12,094 nt of DNA from Gammaproteobacteria bacterium (lineage in GTDB: Bacteria > Pseudomonadota > Gammaproteobacteria > Pseudomonadales > Azotimanducaceae): the NCBI GenBank assembly GCA_030430515.1, contig JAUIKX010000087.1, positions 1 to 12,094 on the forward strand. The letters are read 5' to 3'. A program made the translations under genes and the position numbers. The notes beneath the pieces are model-generated. The model did not search any database and was not told the origin of the DNA. It saw nothing but the letters and a program-made list of their open reading frames with translations. Positions 1-6,213 of this stretch are shown here, one piece after another. Position 1 is the stretch's first letter, and each line of letters opens with the position of its first letter.

Positions 1-927
1 CTGACTCCCCAATCCCTCAGAGACGTCACGCCGGACATGAAAGAAACGGCGAAGCTGTTCGTCGACAAAATGGTCGCAATGGCGCCGCGCTGTGATTTCG
101 CCAGCGATATCGCTTACTACTACCCGTTACGTGTCGTCATGAAGCTGCTCGGGGTTCCCGAAGCGGACGAACCGCTGCTCCTTCGCCTGACCCAGCAGAT
201 GTTCGGAGGAAGCGACCCTGACCTGAACCCCGAAGGCGCCGGCTTGCCGCCACTGGAGGGGCTCGAACAGTTCATCAACAGCACGCTTCAGGGCTTCGAG
301 GACTACTTCAACGAAGCAACGAAGCGTTACCGGGAAAACCCGACCGCCGACCTGCACAGCATCATGGCCAACGCCAAGATCAACGGTGAGTACCTCACCC
401 ACCGGCAGCTGATGGGCTACTACATCATTTCTTCCGGCGCCGGTCACGACACAACCTCCAACACCACATCCGGCGCCATGTGGGCACTTGCAGAGCGGCC
501 GGAGCTCTTTCGGCGTCTCAAAGAAAATCCAGACGACATCGGCGCATTCGTGGAGGAGTCCGTACGCTGGACGAGCGCCGTGAAGACCTTCATGCGAACG
601 GCCACTGAGGATACGGAAGTGGCGGGCCAACCGGTGAAGAAAGGCGACTGGATACTGCTCTCGTACCATAGCGCGGCGCGCGACGAGGATGTCTATCCAA
701 ATCCCAGCGAGTTCGATATCGATCGCCCCAGAGGCAAGCAGATCGCCTTCGGCAGCGGCCCGCACGTGTGCCTGGGCCAGCACCTGGCGCGGCTGGAGAT
801 GAGGCTGTTCTGGGAGGAGCTGATTCCCCGCCTGAAGTCCGTAAAGTTGGCAGGCGAGCCGAAGCTCTACCTGTCTACGTTCGTCATCGGACCGAAAACC
901 GTGCCCATTGAATTCGAGCTGGAGTGA
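1..927 (+). CDS. Cytochrome P450, 3' part (5' end outside window)
   Basis: Haem-thiolate monooxygenase, partial. The frame is open to base 1, so the ATG at 37 is internal and the true start lies upstream; about 308 codons are visible. Diagnostic motifs are in order: the I-helix oxygen-activation motif AGHDTT (439-456), the K-helix ExxR in EESVR (553-567), and the haem-binding loop FGSGPHVCLG (748-777) with the axial Cys at 769-771. The lack of a reductase fusion and the overall form fit a soluble bacterial class I P450. The stretch MRTATEDTE and the C-terminal part recall the CYP108 (P450terp)-like group, but this is from memory and the subfamily is not established. The substrate is unknown; terpenoid, steroid or hydrocarbon oxidation are all possible. 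It is followed immediately by a rubredoxin gene, which suggests coupled translation and a redox partnership. Confidence 0.95.
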   Translation: MTPQSLRDVTPDMKETAKLFVDKMVAMAPRCDFASDIAYYYPLRVVMKLLGVPEADEPLLLRLTQQMFGGSDPDLNPEGAGLPPLEGLEQFINSTLQGFEDYFNEATKRYRENPTADLHSIMANAKINGEYLTHRQLMGYYIISSGAGHDTTSNTTSGAMWALAERPELFRRLKENPDDIGAFVEESVRWTSAVKTFMRTATEDTEVAGQPVKKGDWILLSYHSAARDEDVYPNPSEFDIDRPRGKQIAFGSGPHVCLGQHLARLEMRLFWEELIPRLKSVKLAGEPKLYLSTFVIGPKTVPIEFELE

Positions 928-929
928 AC

Positions 930-1112
930 ATGGGCGACACACCGTTTAAGCGGTATCGCTGCCTTTACTGCAATTTCGAGTACGACGAGGCGACCGGTCT
1001 ACCCGATGAGGGCATACCGCCCGGCACTCGCTGGGCAGACATTCCGGATGACTGGTACTGCCCGCAATGCGGCGCTGAGAAGTCTGATTTCGAAATGGTC
1101 GAGATAGGCTGA
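930..1112 (+). CDS. Rubredoxin
   Basis: A 60-residue iron-sulfur electron carrier. Two CxxC knuckles are present: C11-L-Y-C14 and C44-P-Q-C47-G, which would bind a single Fe(SCys)4 centre. Between them lies the family pattern GIPPGTRWADIPDDWYCP. The first knuckle is followed by Asn (CLYCN) rather than the usual Gly. No extra Arg follows the second CxxCG; as I recall, that insertion marks the AlkG1 type, so this looks more like the electron-transferring AlkG2 type. ATG 930 is preferred over GTG 924 because GGAG at 921-924 sits five bases before the ATG and the GTG overlaps the P450 stop. The gene starts two bases after the P450 stop, so it probably serves the P450. No rubredoxin reductase is visible. 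Confidence 0.95.
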   Translation: MGDTPFKRYRCLYCNFEYDEATGLPDEGIPPGTRWADIPDDWYCPQCGAEKSDFEMVEIG

Positions 1113-1138
1113 ATCGGCAGCTACCTGCGCGTTCAGGT

Positions 1139-1144
1139 TAGAAT
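1139..1144 (+). promoter_or_regulatory. Possible -10 element upstream of carbonic anhydrase
   Basis: TAGAAT lies about 30 bases before the carbonic anhydrase ATG, in the 61-base gap after the rubredoxin gene. It matches the sigma-70 -10 pattern well, but no convincing -35 box is seen 16-18 bases upstream. The carbonic anhydrase may instead be read through from the P450-rubredoxin transcript. Confidence 0.22.
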
Positions 1145-1173
1145 CCCGCGAACAAACCGATTCGGGAGAGACC

Positions 1174-1665
1174 ATGAGCGCAATCGACACCTTTCTGGAG
1201 AACAACGCCCGCTACGCCGACGGCTTCGACAAGGGCGATCTGCCTATGCCGCCCGCAAGACAGATCGCGGTCGTTGCCTGTATGGACGCACGCCTCGAGA
1301 CCGGCGGTCTGCTGGGCCTCGACGAAGGCGACGCACACGTGATCCGCAATGCCGGCGGTGTTGTCTCGGACGACGTGCTGCGCTCTCTGACCATCTCTCA
1401 ACGCCTTCTGGGCACGAGAGAGATCATGCTCGTTCACCACACCGACTGTGGCATGCTGACCTTCGAAGACGCCGACCTGAAACAGCAAGTACTGGACGAT
1501 ACCGGTATCAAACCGGCCTTCGCTTTCGAATCGTTCAACGATCTGGACGCCGACGTGCGCCAGGGCATCGCCCGGATCCATGCCTGCCCCTTCCTGCTGC
1601 ACAAAGACCAGGTCCGCGGCTTCGTTTACGAGGTGGAAACCGGCAAGCTCCGGGAAGTGGGCTGA
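1174..1665 (+). CDS. Beta-class carbonic anhydrase
   Basis: A 163-residue zinc enzyme that interconverts CO2 and bicarbonate. The active-site pattern of beta-carbonic anhydrases is complete: C36-M-D38-A-R40 (Zn ligand Cys plus the Asp-Arg dyad) and H89-T-D-C92-G (His and Cys Zn ligands). The conserved RNAGG segment is at 58-62. The short form with ligands near residues 36, 38, 89 and 92 resembles the small mycobacterial Rv1284 type rather than the longer plant or E. coli types. The start is supported by GGGAGAG at 1164-1170, three bases before ATG. There is no signal peptide, so it should be cytoplasmic. It converges tail to tail with the lectin-like gene, leaving only 5 bases between the two stops. 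Confidence 0.95.
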   Translation: MSAIDTFLENNARYADGFDKGDLPMPPARQIAVVACMDARLETGGLLGLDEGDAHVIRNAGGVVSDDVLRSLTISQRLLGTREIMLVHHTDCGMLTFEDADLKQQVLDDTGIKPAFAFESFNDLDADVRQGIARIHACPFLLHKDQVRGFVYEVETGKLREVG

Positions 1666-1675
1666 CCCAGTCAGC
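1661..1675. terminator. Small hairpin spanning two convergent stop codons
   Basis: A perfect 6-base inverted repeat, GCTGAC-CCA-GTCAGC, spans the stop of the carbonic anhydrase (1663-1665) and the stop of the minus-strand lectin-like gene (1671-1673). It has no T-tract on either strand, so intrinsic termination would be weak. It may partly result from two opposing TGA codons lying close together. Confidence 0.25.
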
Positions 1676-3056
1676 GCAGACGCGCGCGAAACAACAGATC
1701 AAAATAGGGGTTGCCGGCGGTAGTGGCGCTGGCCATGGCGCCACTGAGGCTGACGCGTAACGACTGCACCTGCGGGTCGTAGCCTTGCGGACCGGCAGAG
1801 GGGGTGTAGCCGAACGTTGCACCCCCGTCGTTGCTGAACTGCACCGCGGAAACACTCAGTCCAGAAGGCACCGGCGAGGACCCGTCGTCGAGCGCAACAG
1901 GCGCTCCCAAAAAACACAGCGCGCTCACACAAAGCTCGATCTCGCCCGGCAGGTCATCCACTACGTGAACTGAATTTGCGTCCGGTGAGCCGAAGCCTTC
2001 GTTGCTAACGCGAAGCCGATAGACCACGACGCTTCCCGGAATCGACTTCGGATTGCCCGGCGTTACGGCATCCGACACCACCTCAATCGATTTGACGATC
2101 TTCAGGTTGGCAACGGCACTGAAATGAAAGGCTGTGGATGCGCCGATCGCACCGGCCTGCTCATTGGTGTGGGAGCGTTCCGAGTCATTATCGATGTCTT
2201 CATCCACCCGCATGGAAAAGGACGTGCTGGAGACCCCGCATTGACGCAACCATCCGCCATCACCGCCTTGCCTGGAATTCATGGAAGCGACAACAAGCGG
2301 TACCGCCGTAAACGGCGTCAGCCACGTGTTGCTGAAGCAGCCATCATCCCAGCCGCGAATGTTACGGGCGGTCGAGCGTGATTGGAGCTGAACCGTTCCA
2401 TATGCTCCGGTCGTAAACATCGTCAATGCATTAGCTGACATAGCGACAAACCCAATCAACTCGTTTGAGGTTACAGACCCTGCTGCTGATTCAGAACGCT
2501 CAATGGATGTTCTCATCGAGCTCGAACTGACCGAGCGAATCGCAACGTTGAGAAACGGCGTTGACGAGGTCAGCGGGGGATTGGCCGTTTCATTTGCTTG
2601 CGTCTGCAGCGACGCCACCAGGGTCGGCGAAGACGCAAACCCTCCCGGTATCGATACGTCATCCCAGCTTCTAGTGACAAGCTTACTCATCTGGCTGCTA
2701 GTGGCATGGGTGAAGGCGCTGATCACGTTTCCGCCGGGCAGTGCGTGCACACCGGGACTGACCGCCAGGTAGGCCGTCGACATCGATACATGCGGGCCAT
2801 CGTTCGCACTAGGTTCTGTTATCACAACCTCGAAACCTGCGCCGGTGACATTACGAATACGCAGGTTCGCCGGATCAGAGCCCGACTGCTCCGGCATCAC
2901 GACGACGATTGGCGGCGCTGGAAAGGACTCGAGAAAGCTCACGGTCTGCCAGCTTCCCGTATTTCCGTTCACCACAAGAGGGCTCATCTCCAGATGGTAG
3001 CTCCAGGCAGTCGAGGCCAGCAGCATACTGAAGGTGACGCACAGAACTGAATTCAT
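1671..3056 (-). CDS. Secreted protein with H-type-lectin-like repeats and a DUF11-like C-terminus
   Basis: A predicted exported protein of 461 residues from the ATG at 3056. Residues 1-19 form a hydrophobic signal peptide, with likely cleavage after STAWS. Three repeats follow at about 35-100, 129-207 and 234-305. Each begins W-x-x-[VG] and runs through a hydrophobic strand before a P (PPIVVVM, SPTLVASL, VPLVVASM), then a segment ending in x-F-x-[VM]. This resembles the H-type lectin fold, which binds sugars. Residues about 328-461 hold a beta-sandwich-like domain with NPKSIPGSVVVYRLRVSNEG, typical of DUF11-type repeats, and end in YFDLLFRARLR. Cys240/Cys273 and Cys376/Cys381 could form disulfides. 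The start is uncertain: the frame extends to 3116 with an Arg-rich N-terminus, and neither start has a clear ribosome site. The role is unknown; surface adhesion or carbohydrate binding is inferred. Confidence 0.8.
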   Translation of the reverse strand: MNSVLCVTFSMLLASTAWSYHLEMSPLVVNGNTGSWQTVSFLESFPAPPIVVVMPEQSGSDPANLRIRNVTGAGFEVVITEPSANDGPHVSMSTAYLAVSPGVHALPGGNVISAFTHATSSQMSKLVTRSWDDVSIPGGFASSPTLVASLQTQANETANPPLTSSTPFLNVAIRSVSSSSMRTSIERSESAAGSVTSNELIGFVAMSANALTMFTTGAYGTVQLQSRSTARNIRGWDDGCFSNTWLTPFTAVPLVVASMNSRQGGDGGWLRQCGVSSTSFSMRVDEDIDNDSERSHTNEQAGAIGASTAFHFSAVANLKIVKSIEVVSDAVTPGNPKSIPGSVVVYRLRVSNEGFGSPDANSVHVVDDLPGEIELCVSALCFLGAPVALDDGSSPVPSGLSVSAVQFSNDGGATFGYTPSAGPQGYDPQVQSLRVSLSGAMASATTAGNPYFDLLFRARLR

Positions 3057-3166
3057 TCGATAGTGCACACCGCAATCTAAACGGATACGTCGGACCTGGG
3101 AACCAATCTGCATCACGTTTTCTATTCAGATCTGTAAAAAATAGGTCTGCGAAACAAATTCACGCA

Positions 3167-3179
3167 CCTCAAAATGAGG
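3167..3179. promoter_or_regulatory. Inverted repeat CCTCA-AAA-TGAGG
   Basis: Perfect 5-base arms around a 3-base centre, in the lower-GC region between the divergent lectin-like and CoA-transferase genes. It has the same size and outer bases as the repeat at 3213-3225 (shared form CCTSA-N3-TSAGG), which suggests a pair of operator half-sites. There is no direct evidence for a regulator. Confidence 0.3.
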
Positions 3180-3293
3180 ATTCGCCGCACTGGAGCGCTT
3201 GAAAAAGTTCAACCTGATGCTCAGGAGACCTCGGTGGACGAACTGCTTGCATTTCTCGATAAGCACATCGGTGCAAAGGCAGTGGTAAAGTAA
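3174..3293 (+). CDS. Possible small ORF, 39 residues, unrecognised
   Basis: An ATG at 3174 opens a 39-codon frame ending TAA at 3291-3293. Its C-terminal half, ETSVDELLAFLDKHIGAKAV, has helix-like character and reads like protein rather than random sequence. The frame stays open a little further upstream to a TAA at 3135-3137. No ribosome site precedes the ATG, and inverted repeats overlap its first half. It may be a genuine small protein in front of the CoA-transferase, the decayed tail of a lost gene, or chance. No family is recognised. Confidence 0.25.
   Translation: MRIRRTGALEKVQPDAQETSVDELLAFLDKHIGAKAVVK
3199..3212. promoter_or_regulatory. Inverted repeat TTGAA-AAAG-TTCAA
   Basis: Perfect 5-base arms with a 4-base centre. 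It lies directly against the next inverted repeat at 3213-3225, in the intergenic region upstream of the CoA-transferase. It could be an operator or the stem of a leader RNA. No regulator gene is adjacent in this window. Confidence 0.25.
3213..3225. promoter_or_regulatory. Inverted repeat CCTGA-TGC-TCAGG
   Basis: Perfect 5-base arms with a 3-base centre, 46 bases from its look-alike at 3167-3179. Two such near-identical palindromes in one intergenic region fit a two-site operator, but this is inference from sequence symmetry only. Confidence 0.3.
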
Positions 3294-3320
3294 GCCGACC
3301 AAACCTATCTTCAGCCTTTA

Positions 3321-4505
3321 ATGCAGAGTCAGGAACTTCCGGGCGCTCTAGACGGCATCCGCGTCATCGATCTCAGTACCGTGCTCATGGGGCCACTCGC
3401 CTGTCGAATGCTCGGAGATCACGGTGCCGATGTGATACAGGTGGTGCCACCCAACACAGAGCCCACAATCGTCGGCGACGGCAGCGGCATGGGCGGCATC
3501 GCCCTCGATTTGCACCGGAACAAGCGGAGCGTTCACCTCGACCTAAAGAGTGATCAGGGGCAAACCGCGTTGTGGGACCTGATCGGCTCGGCAGATGTTC
3601 TGGTGACCAATATGCGTGCAGCCGCTCTCGACCGCCTGGGCATCTCTGCTGACGCCGTCAGAACCCGCTACCCATCGCTGGTCTACTGTCTGGCTAATGG
3701 TTACGGTGCTCAAGGTCCCTACGCTCAGCGAGCCGCCTACGACGACGCCATTCAGGCACTTTCCGGATTCGCCGCGCTGTCAGAGGAGATAAGCGGCACC
3801 CCCGCCTACGCACCGAGCGTCATCGTCGACAAGACCTGCGCGCTGGTCGTCGTGCAGGCGGTAATGGCCGCACTCCTTCATCGAGCGAACACCGGCCAGG
3901 GGCAAACCATCAACGTACCGATGTTCGAGTCCATGGTGGCACTGAACCTCGTGGAGCACTATCGCGGCGCAGCGATGATTCCGCCTCGCGGTGAGATCGG
4001 CTACTCGCGGTTGCTGAACCCAAACCGCCGCCCCTACAAATGCGCAGACGGATGGGTCGCAATACTGCCCTACACCGATCGCAACTGGCGGGACTTTCTG
4101 GGCTCTCTAGGCCGCGAGGACATACTCGAAGAACAGCGTTTCTCTACGCACAGCGCCCGCATGGCCAACGTTGCGGAGCTCTATGCCATTGTCGCTGAAG
4201 TAGCACCCAGCAAGACCTGCGAAGAGTGGGTGCAGTTCTGCGATACCCACTCAATACCCTGCAATCCCGTTCTACGCCTGGAAGAGGTCGTGCGCGATCC
4301 GCACATTGCGACCGTTGGCCTTTTGCAGGAGACAGAACATCCCATCGAAGGGCGCTACGTAACCGTTCGAGACCCTGTGACTTACGAGGGAATGAGCAGC
4401 GGACTGAGGCGCCACGCACCTGTACCAGGCGCCCATACCCGCGAAGTCTTTCAGGCACTGGGCTGGGATGATGAGGCACTGGATACGCTGATTGGAGAGC
4501 GCTGA
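3321..4505 (+). CDS. Class III CoA-transferase (CaiB/BaiF family)
   Basis: A 394-residue cytoplasmic enzyme expected to move coenzyme A between carboxylic acids. The N-terminus, LDGIRVIDLSTVLMGPLACRMLGDHGADVI, is the family's opening CoA-binding fold. GYGAQGPYAQRAAYDDAIQALSG (127-149) carries the expected catalytic aspartate, D141, directly after the aromatic residue; the family forms its glutamyl/aspartyl-CoA intermediate there. Another family segment is GQGQTINVPMFESM near residues 193-206. The length is normal for the family. The substrate cannot be read from sequence: carnitine, formyl/oxalyl, bile acid and 2-methylacyl members all share these motifs. ATG 3321 fits the family start, but no clear ribosome site precedes it. 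It leads a tight run with the truncated haemoglobin, 8 bases downstream. Confidence 0.92.
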   Translation: MQSQELPGALDGIRVIDLSTVLMGPLACRMLGDHGADVIQVVPPNTEPTIVGDGSGMGGIALDLHRNKRSVHLDLKSDQGQTALWDLIGSADVLVTNMRAAALDRLGISADAVRTRYPSLVYCLANGYGAQGPYAQRAAYDDAIQALSGFAALSEEISGTPAYAPSVIVDKTCALVVVQAVMAALLHRANTGQGQTINVPMFESMVALNLVEHYRGAAMIPPRGEIGYSRLLNPNRRPYKCADGWVAILPYTDRNWRDFLGSLGREDILEEQRFSTHSARMANVAELYAIVAEVAPSKTCEEWVQFCDTHSIPCNPVLRLEEVVRDPHIATVGLLQETEHPIEGRYVTVRDPVTYEGMSSGLRRHAPVPGAHTREVFQALGWDDEALDTLIGER

Positions 4506-4513
4506 GAGTCAGC

Positions 4514-4945
4514 ATGAACACCGATAGACCCTACGGACAGGAAGACGCCACCTACCAGGCTGCTGGCGGTGAAGAAGGCATCCGCAATCTCGTTGATACG
4601 TTCTACGATCTGATGGCCAGCAGACTCGAGTACCAGAAGATTCACCGGTGGCACCCGGACGACGCAACCGCACGGGACAAACTCTGGCGCTTTCTCAGCG
4701 GCTGGATGGGCGGCCCGAGACGCTACAGCGAAAAGTATGGGCCGTTGAACATTCCCAGAGCACATGCGCATCTGCCTGTGACGGAAAAAGAGCGGGATAT
4801 GTGGCTGAACTGCATGCGGGATGCTTTGGCAAGGCAACCCTATCCAGAAGACTTCAAAGAATATCTGATCAAGCAGCTATCGGTGCCGGCCGAAGCCGTG
4901 AAACTTGCCGCAACGAAGCGACAGATCAGTGACGAAAGAGACTGA
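4514..4945 (+). CDS. Group II truncated haemoglobin
   Basis: A 143-residue haem protein of the 2-on-2 globin fold, usually involved in O2 or NO chemistry or redox sensing. Group II markers are clear: AAGGEEGIRNLVDTFYDLM, WMGGPRRYSEKYG, and ERDMWLNCM. By hand alignment to mycobacterial trHbO, the proximal F8 His is H84 (RAHAHLPV), the G8 Trp is W97, B10 is Y31, and the CD1 position is H47 (RWHPDD) rather than Tyr or Phe. A roughly 13-residue N-terminal extension (YGQEDATYQ) precedes the globin core. The gene lies 8 bases after the CoA-transferase, and its last 17 bases overlap the next gene. This argues for co-transcription, though no shared pathway is obvious. Confidence 0.93.
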   Translation: MNTDRPYGQEDATYQAAGGEEGIRNLVDTFYDLMASRLEYQKIHRWHPDDATARDKLWRFLSGWMGGPRRYSEKYGPLNIPRAHAHLPVTEKERDMWLNCMRDALARQPYPEDFKEYLIKQLSVPAEAVKLAATKRQISDERD

Positions 4946-5591
4946 CCTTTACGATCCGGTCAAGCGCTTCCTGCAATCGCAAGGCTATACCGTAAAAGCA
5001 GAAATAAACGGCTGCGATGTAACGGCGCTTCGCGAGAACGACCAGCCGCTCATCGTCGAGCTCAAGTCGGCTTTGAGCTTGAAGCTCATCCTGCAGGCCG
5101 TTGATCGCCTCTCAATCTCAGACAACGTTTACATCGCCATACCCAAGAAAAGCTCACCACTGAAAAAGCACCGCAGGCAAGTAGTGAGCCTCCTGAGACG
5201 TTTGGGTCTCGGTCTTCTACTCGTCGACACAATAGCGACCCAACCTTCTGTCAAACCGTTGCTGGTGCCTGGTCGCTACTCGCCTAGAATTTCATCGACC
5301 CGGAAGAACCGGCTCATTGCCGAATTCGAGAAGCGAAAAGGAGACCCAAACACGGGTGGGGCTGCCTCTCAGGAGCGGCTGACCACCGCATATCGTCAGC
5401 AATCCGTCGAGCTGGCAGAGTTTCTAGAATGGCACGGTCCAAGCAGAGCGGCAGACGTCGCCAATGCGCTCCAAATTCCACAAGCTCGAAACATCCTCTA
5501 TCGAAATGTGTATGGCTGGTTCGAGCGTGTAGATCGAGGGATTTACGCGCTTTCGCCGCAAGGGGCCAGCGAAGCACCAACATGGCGATGA
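4929..5591 (+). CDS. DUF2161 protein, PD-(D/E)XK nuclease-like
   Basis: A 220-residue protein read from GTG 4929. The opening TDLYDPVKRFLQSQGY, then CDVTAL and LIVELK, match the DUF2161 family, annotated as putative PD-(D/E)XK-type phosphodiesterases. The presumed metal site is D30 with E44-L-K46, and E25 may contribute. Residues about 165-215 (ELAEFLEWHGPSRAADVANA through RVDRGIYALS) look like a small winged-helix or DNA-contacting tail. The start follows the family N-terminus (TKETDLY); an in-frame TTG at 4905 would add eight residues without support. The first 17 bases overlap the end of the truncated haemoglobin. Its role is not known; a link to DNA repair or defence is possible but not shown. 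It ends 6 bases from the convergent metallopeptidase-like gene. Confidence 0.85.
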   Translation: MTKETDLYDPVKRFLQSQGYTVKAEINGCDVTALRENDQPLIVELKSALSLKLILQAVDRLSISDNVYIAIPKKSSPLKKHRRQVVSLLRRLGLGLLLVDTIATQPSVKPLLVPGRYSPRISSTRKNRLIAEFEKRKGDPNTGGAASQERLTTAYRQQSVELAEFLEWHGPSRAADVANALQIPQARNILYRNVYGWFERVDRGIYALSPQGASEAPTWR

Positions 5592-5597
5592 CGAAAA

Positions 5598-6185
5598 TCA
5601 GCGGATGACGAGTCCGTGGCGCATATTGACTTCACGCACCTGGGGGTTGTTCAGCACTTCACTGTAGATCCAGGTGTAGTGCTGCCACCCGGAGATCACT
5701 TCGAGCGCGCGGGCGTTTCCCAGAAGGTCCTCGAGGGAAGCAAGCTCGAGATCACAGACAATCAGATGTAGATACGTGCTGTATTCGTTCCTGGCCCCCG
5801 CTCTCCCGGATGGCACCGTCGGAAACATCTGCTTGAACTCCTGAACGGCCGCATCGACCTGCTGCTGTTTATCCGCCGCGTACCAGTGAAACTGCTCATG
5901 CAGAAACGTCGCAAGCTGCGAGTCGTCATCATCGAGATAACGTGCATTCAACGTCAGCACGGGGTGGCTGTGCGGAATCCACTGCTTTTCGTCGATCAGC
6001 ACTTCGCGGGTAAACAGCCAGTGAGATAAGTCATATTGTTCGATCAGATGCAGCAACTGCTCTTTAGCAGCCACCTCTTTTTCCGAGCCTGATCCAAGAG
6101 CGATATGGATCTTCTCCGCGCAGTACGCAGTGCCAGGCAGCCAGGCTGCGACGACCATGAGCGCACCGATCATCACCCGAAGCAT
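5598..6185 (-). CDS. Exported HExxH putative zinc metallopeptidase
   Basis: A 195-residue protein from the ATG at 6185. The start is set by GAGGAAA at 6191-6197, five bases upstream; longer in-frame starts up to 6257 overlap the upstream gene and would bury the signal peptide. Residues 1-23 form an export signal (MLRVMIGALMVVAAWLPGTAYCA). H96-E-Q-F-H100 is a textbook zinc-binding HExxH site preceded by FL. A helical segment in the C-terminal half, STYLHLIVCDLELASLEDLLG, could supply a third ligand (Glu), as in gluzincins. The protein should act in the periplasm or at the outer membrane. It is the last gene of the ABC-exporter operon, 28 bases after the barrel gene. A processing, maturation or quality-control role for the exported cargo is inferred. 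No named family could be assigned. Confidence 0.82.
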   Translation of the reverse strand: MLRVMIGALMVVAAWLPGTAYCAEKIHIALGSGSEKEVAAKEQLLHLIEQYDLSHWLFTREVLIDEKQWIPHSHPVLTLNARYLDDDDSQLATFLHEQFHWYAADKQQQVDAAVQEFKQMFPTVPSGRAGARNEYSTYLHLIVCDLELASLEDLLGNARALEVISGWQHYTWIYSEVLNNPQVREVNMRHGLVIR

Positions 6186-6190
6186 CTGCT

Positions 6191-6197
6191 TTTCCTC
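6191..6197 (-). promoter_or_regulatory. Ribosome binding site of the HExxH gene
   Basis: GAGGAAA on the minus strand, five bases before the ATG at 6185. It decides the start of the metallopeptidase-like gene against longer in-frame options. Confidence 0.7.
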
Positions 6198-6213
6198 ACT
6201 TGCAGCAAATCGA

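Noticed and set aside
127..942. 271-codon minus-strand open frame opposite the P450
   Set aside because: It lies wholly over the P450 and rubredoxin start; its translation has no domain and is the expected shadow of a GC-rich gene.
4905..4928. TTG start for the DUF2161 gene, adding eight residues
   Set aside because: The added residues are not part of the family start, and GTG 4929 begins right at the conserved TDLYDPVK region.
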